IMG/VR virus record: IMGVR_UViG_3300025949_000053 | Location: 1 to 39,029 of that record | DNA: 39,029 nucleotides | Origin: a virus | Direction: 5' to 3' (one strand) | In this document: in pieces, positions 25,268 through 32,414 of the stretch | Layout of the letters: each line of letters starts with the position of its first letter | Numbering within the stretch: the first letter of the stretch is position 1 | Notes under the pieces: model-generated | Database searches by the model: none | What the model was told of the DNA's origin: nothing | What the model saw: the letters and a program-made list of their open reading frames with translations, nothing else | Translations under genes and position numbers: made by a program

Positions 25268-28200
25268 ATGGGTGGAATACTTGATGTCACATTTAAATCA
25301 TATGTCCAAAGACAAATTAATGCCAGGCAACAGCTACTAAATCAAGAGCAAAGAGATCCTCGTTTTTTTCAATACACATCTGCTAAGAATGCCTGGTGTC
25401 GTATGACATCATTGGTAAATTATGACTCACCTGATGGTAAGTATAAGGGTGATCAATTATCCAGAAAATATGTATTGGAAGGTGGTACACTTTATCCTAA
25501 TCCATCTAATCCAAATCAATTTGCATTAAGACGCGGTGTAGGAGGTAAAGCAGGATCATATGGTTCGTTGGGAGATGGATCATTTGGTATTCGTCCGATG
25601 CCAGGCATCGTATCAATTGATTTAAAAAATAGAGGAGCTCTTGGATCTACAAAGGAAGCTGTAGTTAAATTCATGGCTTGGGATAAAGGTCAAATAGATG
25701 ATCTTGAAATATTATTCCAACGTCCAGGATATTCTGTTTTGATAGAATTTGGATGGAGTATTTATTTAGATACCTATTTTAATGATAATGATTCTAATTC
25801 TTCTAGAGTTGTGGACAAATTAGACTTATCAAAAGTGTCCATAAAAAACTTTATAGAGCCTACGATAAATGCATTTGATTCATCTTTAACTCCCCCAGAT
25901 ATATATAAAAGATTTGAATTATTAAGACATAAATTTTCTGGTAATTATGAAGGATTTGTTGGTAAGATCCGTAATTTTTCTATTCAACAATTATCTAATG
26001 GAGGATTCGAGTGTACCACAACCGTTATTGCTATATCGGATGTATTGGATACACTCAAAATAAATTCATCTACATATCCATTAGGAACGGAAAATAAAGA
26101 CAATTCATCAAAAACTAATAGTAGCTTATTTACTAGATTTGAGCAAATATTTCTACCTGTAACAGATTTAGGGAATAGTACAGATCAATATCAACATATA
26201 TTAAAAATATTAGGAAGTAATATTAATAAATATCATCCTAATAATTCAACAGATTATGATCCTAATATAGATTTGGGTGTATATAATATTCCGTATAATT
26301 CAGTTCCTTCATCTCTTATAGGTGATAATAGAAAAAATTTACAGGGATCTTTGCATTACATTTCATTAGGATGTCTTATAGCAATTTTGAATACGCAATT
26401 CGGATTATATGACCCGAGAGGAACTCAGAATGTTCCTTTAGTGGAACTAGAAACTCCATATCCAGGATATGGTTCATATGGTAATGGTTTGTGTATATGT
26501 TCTGAAGATACTATTTCTATTGATCCGTGTGTATGTCTAGTTAATAATCCAAATGCCAAATTTGTAGTAGATGGTATAAATGGATTTACTCCTAATGTAT
26601 CAAAAAATAATAAAGTTAAAATAAATTTTAACCCATTTCCTTATAGTAATACAAAAAATTTAGGAATTATTTCTAATATATATGTTTGTGTTGAATTCGT
26701 AGTACAGAGATTTCGAGAAATGTCCAATGGATCTGATGGCACTGTTGATATGCATAAATTTATAAAAAGTGTATTGGAAGATATTACCTATTGCCTTGGA
26801 TCTGTAAATCAATTTGAAATCTACACAGATGATTCAACTGCCGCAATTATAGACTCACATTTTGTAGAAGATCCGTCTCAGGCTGCTAGAACTAGATTCA
26901 TGATGAATTATCTTGGCAAAAATTCCACAGTAAGACATGCAGATATAGTTTCAAAAATATTTGAATCGCAGGCGACTATGGTTGCTATTGGAGCTGGTGT
27001 GAGAGCAAATATTTCAGCTGTTCAAACTTCTACTTATAATTTGCTTAATAAAGGTTTAACGGACAGATTAGTGTTGCAAACATTGGACGTTGATGCAGTA
27101 AATGGTTTATCAACAAATGATAAAAGTACTATAGAACAACAAGATCTAGAATATAAAAATAAACTAGCGCAAATGGTTCTAGATTTGAGAACTTATGTAC
27201 AATCATATTTACAGAAAGATGATCTTTCTCAAGTACTTGCTAATAAACAGGCAGCTAATAGTAATTTAAATTCTGTAATAGTAAAAATAAATACAGATAC
27301 AAACTTCAAGGCTCTCATACCAATACATTTAGAATTGACAGTGGATGGGATATCAGGAATGGTAATTGGCAACGTATTTAGAATTAATCCTGATTCTTTA
27401 CCAAAAGATTATGTGAATAAAAATATAGCATTTAGAATTGTGGGTCTTTCACATTCAATAATTAATTCAGATTGGATAACAAATATAATTGCTCAATGTT
27501 GTTTGCTAGATACAGAAGAAGAGATTAAATTGGGAACAATAAATAAGGAATCTATAAATACAGCTATTTCTGGAATTCAGGCTGCAATGATAGTTAAACA
27601 ACAACAAGATGCATTGAAACAAGTATATATCTATAATAACATTGTTCGTTTAATTGTATCTATTTTCGGACCAAAAAATAAAAATAATTTTTCTATAATA
27701 GATAGTTTATTAAACACTAGTAATATTTATCAGCCAGGATTATACGCTTATTCCACTAAAACCTTTTCATTTACATTTAAAGTTACAAGACCACCAATAA
27801 AAGATACTATATTTTCTAAATTACCTGTAGAAAATTTCAATGAAGAGTCTGGATTGGATTTTCTAAATAAAACGGATTTTTCCAGTCCTAATACTATATA
27901 TAATGTGATAGGTACGTCTTTTCCCGGATATCCGGAAAAAATAATAAAAGATTATTTTTATCATAATGTAGATAGAGGTGATTTTTTAACCAATGTTAAA
28001 ATAAGCGGTAGAAGTTTTTCATCTAATTCTTTATCAGTTGAAGGTACACAATATGTATTAAACCCAGTAGCAGAAAATTTTACGGATATAAAATTAACAA
28101 CTAGGACGCTTATTCAAAATTATCCAGATTATGCTCAATTGACCGATCCACTATTAAAATCTAATATATTGCAATTTTTATTAGATATGGACAATAATTT

Positions 28201-28327
28201 AAATGTTAATTCTGAAGGAATAGTAAAAATACCAGTAATGTATTTATTAAATGGAAAGACAATACCTTTAGTATATCAAAATTTATTCGTCAATGTAAAA
28301 ATTGAACCTACAACTGACTTTGAATAA
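25268..28327 (+). CDS. Large baseplate hub-type structural protein
   Basis: This protein of about 1019 aa starts best at ATG 25268; an in-frame TTG precedes it at 25265. The N-terminal part has VKFMAWDKGQIDDLEILFQR followed by PGYSVLIEFGWSIYL, and later IPIHLELTVDGISGMVIGNV and IAFRIVGLSHSIINSDWITN, a strand pattern found at the end of tail hub (gp27/gpD-like) domains. So it probably forms or holds the central hub at the tail tip. The C-terminal 250 residues (about 770-1019) appear to be an extra, beta-rich module. No lysozyme motif is visible. It lies in an uninterrupted run of baseplate genes and ends in a TAATG overlap with the next one. Confidence 0.65.
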   Translation: MGGILDVTFKSYVQRQINARQQLLNQEQRDPRFFQYTSAKNAWCRMTSLVNYDSPDGKYKGDQLSRKYVLEGGTLYPNPSNPNQFALRRGVGGKAGSYGSLGDGSFGIRPMPGIVSIDLKNRGALGSTKEAVVKFMAWDKGQIDDLEILFQRPGYSVLIEFGWSIYLDTYFNDNDSNSSRVVDKLDLSKVSIKNFIEPTINAFDSSLTPPDIYKRFELLRHKFSGNYEGFVGKIRNFSIQQLSNGGFECTTTVIAISDVLDTLKINSSTYPLGTENKDNSSKTNSSLFTRFEQIFLPVTDLGNSTDQYQHILKILGSNINKYHPNNSTDYDPNIDLGVYNIPYNSVPSSLIGDNRKNLQGSLHYISLGCLIAILNTQFGLYDPRGTQNVPLVELETPYPGYGSYGNGLCICSEDTISIDPCVCLVNNPNAKFVVDGINGFTPNVSKNNKVKINFNPFPYSNTKNLGIISNIYVCVEFVVQRFREMSNGSDGTVDMHKFIKSVLEDITYCLGSVNQFEIYTDDSTAAIIDSHFVEDPSQAARTRFMMNYLGKNSTVRHADIVSKIFESQATMVAIGAGVRANISAVQTSTYNLLNKGLTDRLVLQTLDVDAVNGLSTNDKSTIEQQDLEYKNKLAQMVLDLRTYVQSYLQKDDLSQVLANKQAANSNLNSVIVKINTDTNFKALIPIHLELTVDGISGMVIGNVFRINPDSLPKDYVNKNIAFRIVGLSHSIINSDWITNIIAQCCLLDTEEEIKLGTINKESINTAISGIQAAMIVKQQQDALKQVYIYNNIVRLIVSIFGPKNKNNFSIIDSLLNTSNIYQPGLYAYSTKTFSFTFKVTRPPIKDTIFSKLPVENFNEESGLDFLNKTDFSSPNTIYNVIGTSFPGYPEKIIKDYFYHNVDRGDFLTNVKISGRSFSSNSLSVEGTQYVLNPVAENFTDIKLTTRTLIQNYPDYAQLTDPLLKSNILQFLLDMDNNLNVNSEGIVKIPVMYLLNGKTIPLVYQNLFVNVKIEPTTDFE

Positions 28328-28953
28328 TGTATTATCCCAAATCAAAAATAATAGAAAATCTTTATACGAACGGATCTGAATTCGTCGTATCATCTACTGG
28401 TAAACCATACCAGGGATTATATCATTCTACTTTTGATGGGAATTATTATACCGGAGCAGATCATACAAATTCATCTTTGCAACTTTCAAAAAATATAAAT
28501 ACAAAAACTAGTACATCTGGAAATGTTGCTTTAGTGACTCCCCCATTAATAATGAATTTTGAGTATGATAGTATAATTAATAATCGTTTATCTTTTTTGA
28601 AAACAGAGATCATACCAAAATCTTATTATCCTATATTATCAGATAAAGATTATACCAAAGGATCTTTTACCAGATATTTTTCAAAACGTACCGGTGGTAC
28701 GGTAAAAGATATAAAGGAATTATCTGCTGACGGATTTACCAATATATCAACAAATGTTTTATATCTTTCTACAGCTATTCAATGGAAGTTGACCGGGCCT
28801 TATCACGATAAAGTTATTGATAGGAACAATACCATATATGGTGTCTGGGATACAAATGCAAGAGCAGTTGCTCAGGCTGAATCTCCTCTTCCAGGAATTA
28901 CCCAGTACTTAGGAAATTTAATTCAATTTGCCAAAATAAATTTGGAATCCTAA
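28327..28953 (+). CDS. Baseplate-associated structural protein (putative)
   Basis: This 208-aa protein begins MYYPKSKIIENLYTNGSEFV, then GKPYQGLYHSTFDGNYYTGA, a pattern I recall from small virion proteins of other T4-like phages, without a defined function. The remainder is mixed alpha/beta (SYYPILSDKDYTKGSFTRYF) and ends in QYLGNLIQFAKINLES. The last five codons and the stop lie inside the 40-bp direct repeat that also contains a host-type promoter, so this gene's 3' end doubles as promoter DNA. The start overlaps the upstream stop (TAATG). Confidence 0.6.
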   Translation: MYYPKSKIIENLYTNGSEFVVSSTGKPYQGLYHSTFDGNYYTGADHTNSSLQLSKNINTKTSTSGNVALVTPPLIMNFEYDSIINNRLSFLKTEIIPKSYYPILSDKDYTKGSFTRYFSKRTGGTVKDIKELSADGFTNISTNVLYLSTAIQWKLTGPYHDKVIDRNNTIYGVWDTNARAVAQAESPLPGITQYLGNLIQFAKINLES

Positions 28954-28972
28954 CATAGAATTCGTATCTTTG
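28933..28972 (+). repeat. 40-bp direct repeat, copy 1
   Basis: This is a perfect 40-base match to 30964-31003; after one mismatch, GAT also matches. Copy 1 overlaps the last codons and stop of the 208-aa gene. The two copies bracket the 70-aa, polymerase-like and 142-aa genes, 2031 bp apart. Confidence 0.95.
28942..28972 (+). promoter_or_regulatory. Bacteroidota-type promoter, copy 1
   Basis: TTG (28942-28944), then exactly 20 bases, then TATCTTTG (28965-28972), match the Bacteroidota -33/-7 pattern TTG-N19-21-TAnnTTTG. It should be read by the host main sigma factor without phage factors, so it is probably an early promoter. The next ATG is only 4 bases downstream. Confidence 0.8.
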
Positions 28973-28976
28973 TGAT

Positions 28977-29189
28977 ATGAAAGTTAAAGATCTTCAAAAG
29001 ATATTGTCTTCTCTTAATCCGGAATTAGATATTATACTCCAAAAAGATTCAGAAGGTAATGGTTTTAGTCCGTTACGTGATTATAAACTAGGAAGTTATT
29101 ACGCCTATAATGCGTGGTCTGGAGAAGTTGTTGAAGAACAATTAATAGGAGATGTTATTCCTGTTATAGTTTTAATTCCTGCTAATTAA
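28977..29189 (+). CDS. Small conserved-looking phage protein, unknown function
   Basis: This 70-aa protein (MKVKDLQKILSSLNPELDII, LQKDSEGNGFSPLRDYKLGS) looks like a type of small phage protein that begins 'VKDLxxxLxxLxPxxxI' and contains 'DSEGNxxSPL'. These are widespread, and function is unknown to me. It is the first gene behind the host-type promoter, with almost no leader, and its stop overlaps the next ATG (TAATG), so it is coupled to the polymerase-like gene. It may be an early protein. Confidence 0.65.
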   Translation: MKVKDLQKILSSLNPELDIILQKDSEGNGFSPLRDYKLGSYYAYNAWSGEVVEEQLIGDVIPVIVLIPAN

Positions 29190-30520
29190 TGTTCTACATA
29201 GTCGAAACAGAAGAACAACTTGACCACATCGTATCATATGAAGGTAATAATAGAGTATTTATAGACATCATTCCTTTGGATGATCGAGTTCATCCCTGTC
29301 TAAATAGCGTATCTCTTATCTATTTCCGTCCTCTGGATGCCAAAAGAGGATTTATCATCTCAATAAATCATCTAGAGACATTTTCTTTATCATATGATCA
29401 TGTATTAGATGCCCTGATCAATAGGATACCTCAAATTTACACGATTGATACCAAAACAGTATATCACTATGGTCTGGAAGAAGGTCGCGTAAAAGGGCTT
29501 AAAATGACCTATTACCTGAACCCAGGTTATCCGGAATTTCCAGATAACTCTAAATTCAATACTTCTGCTCATAAATTCTATTATTCCAGACTTGAAAAGC
29601 GAAACGATGTAAATAGATTTATACCGGTTTCAAAACACTATGAAAAATATGAAAATCTATTCAATTCATTAATTATTAATGAAGAGCATTTATCTGATCC
29701 AACTCATGGTTTTTATGATGATATAGCTTCACAGGCGTTCTGCAGAATTGAAAAGGTTGGTATTGGGATAGATATAGACAGATTTGATAAAAAATATAAT
29801 GGTTTTCATAAATCATATTCTATAAAAGACAATAAGATATATTCATTATATAATTTGTACAATCATACGGCGAGACCGTCCTGTACTTTCAATGGTTTTA
29901 ATTTTCTTGGACTTAAAAAGGATGAATCTCGTGAAGTATTAATTCCTAAAAACGATATATTCGTTGAATATGATTATAAATCATACCAGGTAAAACTTCT
30001 AGCGGACATCTTGGACTATCATTTTGAAGAAGATAATATCCATCATCATTTAATGAATGAATATGGTGAACATGATTATGATGTAGCTAAACGTCTAACA
30101 TTCAAATATTTATATGGTAGAAGTGAAACCCCTCCAAATATTCCCTTTTTCAAAGAAGTATATAGGTTTAGAGATGATCTTTGGAAAGAATATCAGGAGA
30201 AAGGTTATATCGAATCTCCTAATATAAAACGAAAAATATTTGGTATTGCTGAAATAACGCAGATATTACCTTATTTCATGCAAGCTATTGAAACGGATCA
30301 GAATATTTGGACAATATTCAACATTACACAGCTCCTTCGAGGATATAAGACTAAATTGATTCTTTACTCATATGACGCATTTCTTTTTGATCTATCATAT
30401 GAAGATGATCCAAAAGTATTACAATATATTGAAGAACAATTATCTGCGGTAAAATGTACCTATACTATATCATATGGTGAATCTTTCGGAGATTTAAGAT
30501 TGGCACCTTCCTGTACCTGA
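29189..30520 (+). CDS. Compact family-A DNA polymerase-like protein
   Basis: This 443-aa protein shows family-A polymerase motifs in order. TARPSCTFNGFNFLGL (227-242) matches the TGRLSSxxPNLQN region. Motif A is VEYDYKSYQVKLLADIL with Asp262. Motif B is AKRLTFKYLYG, with Lys301 and Tyr309-Gly310 at the spacing of Klenow Lys758/Tyr766. GYIESPNIKRKIFG matches the GYVxTxxGRRR segment. Motif C is ILYSYDAFLFD with Asp396. Both metal-binding Asp are kept, but the Glu next to the motif C Asp is Ala, the helix O Arg (Klenow 754) is Tyr, and fingers and thumb are short. The N-terminal 120 residues (FIDIIPLDD, HPCLNSVSLIYFRP) look like a decayed 3'-5' exonuclease. Distant T4 relative RM378 of Rhodothermus is known for a family-A polymerase, so kinship is plausible. 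It may be the replicase, a repair polymerase or an inactive factor. Confidence 0.75.
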   Translation: MFYIVETEEQLDHIVSYEGNNRVFIDIIPLDDRVHPCLNSVSLIYFRPLDAKRGFIISINHLETFSLSYDHVLDALINRIPQIYTIDTKTVYHYGLEEGRVKGLKMTYYLNPGYPEFPDNSKFNTSAHKFYYSRLEKRNDVNRFIPVSKHYEKYENLFNSLIINEEHLSDPTHGFYDDIASQAFCRIEKVGIGIDIDRFDKKYNGFHKSYSIKDNKIYSLYNLYNHTARPSCTFNGFNFLGLKKDESREVLIPKNDIFVEYDYKSYQVKLLADILDYHFEEDNIHHHLMNEYGEHDYDVAKRLTFKYLYGRSETPPNIPFFKEVYRFRDDLWKEYQEKGYIESPNIKRKIFGIAEITQILPYFMQAIETDQNIWTIFNITQLLRGYKTKLILYSYDAFLFDLSYEDDPKVLQYIEEQLSAVKCTYTISYGESFGDLRLAPSCT

Positions 30521-30526
30521 AAACTT

Positions 30527-30535
30527 ATATTTATA
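30527..30535 (+). promoter_or_regulatory. ATATTTATA motif at the start of the 142-aa gene
   Basis: This nine-base match to the recurring motif (T instead of G-A ahead of it) lies one base before ATG 30537. Like the copy at 20083, it is too close to the start for a normal leader. Confidence 0.25.
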
Positions 30536-30536
30536 T

Positions 30537-30965
30537 ATGCTAAACGAATTGTTATACTTAGATCTCCAAGATTTGGGCGGTAAGTTATTTTGTACATTTT
30601 CTTCCAAGGATACCCTGGATTCCACACTTTCTGGTATAAAGCAGAAATACACCATCATGTTTGGTAAGATTTTCGTATTGGAATCATCTGAAGATGAATT
30701 TATATGTACATATAATGTAGATGCTTCCAATATATCAGATAAAATTCTTATGGCAAATACTATTTTATGCCATCGAGTAAAGCAATTCAATGTGCTTTAT
30801 ACACTCAATGCGTTAAATACGTTGATAAAGAATCTCAATAAAGGTATCGAAGATCATTCTTATCCTGTATCTTGGGAGAATTACAAGAACTCTGTCCTGT
30901 TGACCAGAGCCGGTGTCTTTGTTAGAATTGATACTAAGATAAAAGATATTTTAACAATATCTTAA
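30537..30965 (+). CDS. Conserved-looking protein of unknown function in the replication region
   Basis: This 142-aa protein (LGGKLFCTFSSKDTLDSTLS, YTIMFGKIFVLESSEDEFIC, TYNVDASNISDKIL) has a compact alpha/beta pattern with several sharp sequence features. They suggest strong constraint, yet I recall no function for the family. It ends WENYKNSVLLTRAGVFVRID. Position between the polymerase-like gene and the SSB suggests a role in DNA metabolism, perhaps RNA or DNA binding or a replication accessory. Its stop codon overlaps the first base pairs of repeat copy 2, so the second promoter starts right at its end. Confidence 0.65.
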   Translation: MLNELLYLDLQDLGGKLFCTFSSKDTLDSTLSGIKQKYTIMFGKIFVLESSEDEFICTYNVDASNISDKILMANTILCHRVKQFNVLYTLNALNTLIKNLNKGIEDHSYPVSWENYKNSVLLTRAGVFVRIDTKIKDILTIS

Positions 30966-31003
30966 AATAAATTTGGAATCCTAACATAGAATTCGTATCT
31001 TTG
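30964..31003 (+). repeat. 40-bp direct repeat, copy 2
   Basis: This is identical to 28933-28972. Here the repeat begins within the stop codon of the 142-aa gene and is otherwise intergenic, whereas copy 1 is partly coding; copy 1 may therefore be the source. Confidence 0.95.
30973..31003 (+). promoter_or_regulatory. Bacteroidota-type promoter, copy 2
   Basis: TTG (30973-30975), 20 bases, then TATCTTTG (30996-31003) form the same host-type promoter as copy 1. Transcription should start near 31007, giving a leader of about 15 bases for the 49-aa membrane protein at 31023, and then SSB, UvsX and the rest of the replication run. Confidence 0.8.
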
Positions 31004-31022
31004 CGATTCAATCCTATACTCA

Positions 31023-31172
31023 ATGAAAAAGATCCTCAACTATTACGAGAGCTCTCTCGATGTAATATTAGCATCTCTAGTAATTATAATTCTTGGTTAT
31101 TTTTCTAAAATGATTGTCCAATTTATTTCTAATTTGGCAAGTATATTCTGGAAAATTCATATTTTTAAATAA
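31023..31172 (+). CDS. 49-aa single-pass membrane protein
   Basis: The ORF reads MKKILNYYESSLDVILASLV then IIILGYFSKM and a hydrophobic-aromatic C-terminus ending WKIHIFK. One clear transmembrane segment covers about residues 13-27; residues 30-43 could lie on or in the membrane. It is the first gene behind host-type promoter copy 2 and ends 12 bp before the SSB. Small early membrane proteins of phages often act in host takeover, superinfection exclusion or lysis timing, but nothing here shows which. The clean ATG, promoter and spacing support it as a real gene despite the short length. Confidence 0.6.
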   Translation: MKKILNYYESSLDVILASLVIIILGYFSKMIVQFISNLASIFWKIHIFK

Positions 31173-31184
31173 ATCTAATATCAT

Positions 31185-32228
31185 ATGGGTCTTGACATCA
31201 ATAAGGTGAAATCTCGCCTTGCACAAATGCAATCCAAAGGAAAAAAGAATGCCGATGGATCTTTCGAAAAAATCGATTTCAAAAAAGTTTATTGGAAGCC
31301 GAAGCTTGGTAAACAGGTAATTCGCCTGGTTCCATCCAAAACAAATCCTGCTGAACCTTGTCTCGAGGTAGCTTTCCACAACAATATCGTTAAAAAGAAA
31401 ATGCTTGCTCTCTCCAATTGGGGAGAAAAGGATCCTATCATTGCATTTTCAGATGTATTAAAGAAATCAGATGATAAAGGTGAAAGAGACATGGGATATA
31501 AATTATCTCCAAAGAAAAAATATATATTTCAAGTTGTAGTACGTGGAGAAGAACATCTTGGTACAAGATTGTGGGAGGCTAGTAAAACCGTAGCAGAAGC
31601 TATCTATGGTATTATAGCCGATGATGATTATGGAGATGTATTGGATGTAAATGATGGAAGAGATCTTACCATAGAAGGAATAGAAGATAGTTTTAATAAT
31701 ATAAAATATATTAAGGTCTCTATTCTTCCTAAACCAAAGGCAACTCCTCTTGCTAAGACAGAAGATGAAATCAATGGATTTCTTTCTAATCAATACGATC
31801 CATTGTCACTCACAAAGAAATATTCATACCAGGAATTAAAAGATTTTCTGGAACAAGCTTTGAATCCTGATGGAGCTGAATCAGGAGAAACTGATGTAGA
31901 AGAAACAGAAGAGAAGTCCGAAGAAATTCCAAGTGATGAACTTCCTTTTGTAGAATCTTCTACTGAAGAAGAATCAGGTGAAGAGGAAGAAACTGAAACA
32001 GAAGAACCTCCGTTCGAAGTTGAAATTACTCCTTCAAAATCTGTTATTGCACAAGCATCTAAAAGAATCATCGCTAAGAACAATGCCGAGATAAAAGAAA
32101 AAGTTGTAGTTAAAACGACAGAGACAAAAGTAAAGAAAGCTGCGACAAAAACTACTGCTCCAGCTGTTACAGGTGCTGCTCCAGTATCTAACAAAGATAA
32201 ATTCGCCGCATTATTCCCTAAAAAATAA
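31185..32228 (+). CDS. 32: Single-stranded DNA-binding protein (T4 gp32-like)
   Basis: This 347-aa protein has a gp32-type N-terminus (MGLDINKVKSRLAQMQSKGK then FEKIDFKKVYWKPKLGKQVI followed by RLVP), an OB-fold-like core to about residue 225, an acidic tail (about 228-275, Glu-rich), and an unusual Lys/Ala/Thr-rich stretch (about 285-335) ending DKFAALFPKK. gp32 coats single-stranded DNA, and its acidic tail recruits helicase, recombinase and other replication proteins. The core has a single Cys, so the zinc-binding residues of T4 gp32 are missing. It stands directly upstream of a small ORF and uvsX, the usual functional company. Length is slightly more than T4 gp32 (301 aa). Confidence 0.85.
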   Translation: MGLDINKVKSRLAQMQSKGKKNADGSFEKIDFKKVYWKPKLGKQVIRLVPSKTNPAEPCLEVAFHNNIVKKKMLALSNWGEKDPIIAFSDVLKKSDDKGERDMGYKLSPKKKYIFQVVVRGEEHLGTRLWEASKTVAEAIYGIIADDDYGDVLDVNDGRDLTIEGIEDSFNNIKYIKVSILPKPKATPLAKTEDEINGFLSNQYDPLSLTKKYSYQELKDFLEQALNPDGAESGETDVEETEEKSEEIPSDELPFVESSTEEESGEEEETETEEPPFEVEITPSKSVIAQASKRIIAKNNAEIKEKVVVKTTETKVKKAATKTTAPAVTGAAPVSNKDKFAALFPKK

Positions 32229-32233
32229 ATTAT

Positions 32234-32413
32234 ATGTTTCCTAATTCTCAAGTAATAGTTTATGTTAATGTCGATGATTCAATAAAATACGAAATGGATA
32301 GACTAAAACAAATTATCGATAATTTCAAAGAAAAATTTGATATTGGTATCCCTAATGCAATTTATTTGCCAACTTTTTATGGTGATACTCATGTAGAAGT
32401 AATTTCATATTAA
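32234..32413 (+). CDS. 59-aa protein between SSB and UvsX, unknown function
   Basis: The ORF reads MFPNSQVIVYVNVDDSIKYE then MDRLKQIIDNFKEKF, and ends GDTHVEVISY. Predicted order is strand, helix, strand, compatible with a tiny alpha/beta domain. It lies 5 bp after the SSB stop and 1 bp before the uvsX ATG, so it fills the gap exactly and is surely co-transcribed. I do not recognise a family. T4 has no gene at this point in the same arrangement. A small regulator or partner of SSB or UvsX is possible, but that is only an inference from position. Confidence 0.65.
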   Translation: MFPNSQVIVYVNVDDSIKYEMDRLKQIIDNFKEKFDIGIPNAIYLPTFYGDTHVEVISY

Positions 32414-32414
32414 T

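Noticed and set aside
28933-31003. Transposable element bounded by the 40-bp repeats
   Set aside because: There is no transposase or integrase between the repeats and no terminal inverted repeats; simple recombination between duplicated promoters is enough.
31790-32251. Long open frame on the - strand under the SSB gene, and similar - strand frames elsewhere
   Set aside because: They mirror the Glu/Ser/Lys-rich coding strand, have low-complexity products, no start context and no promoter; all are shadows of the + strand genes.
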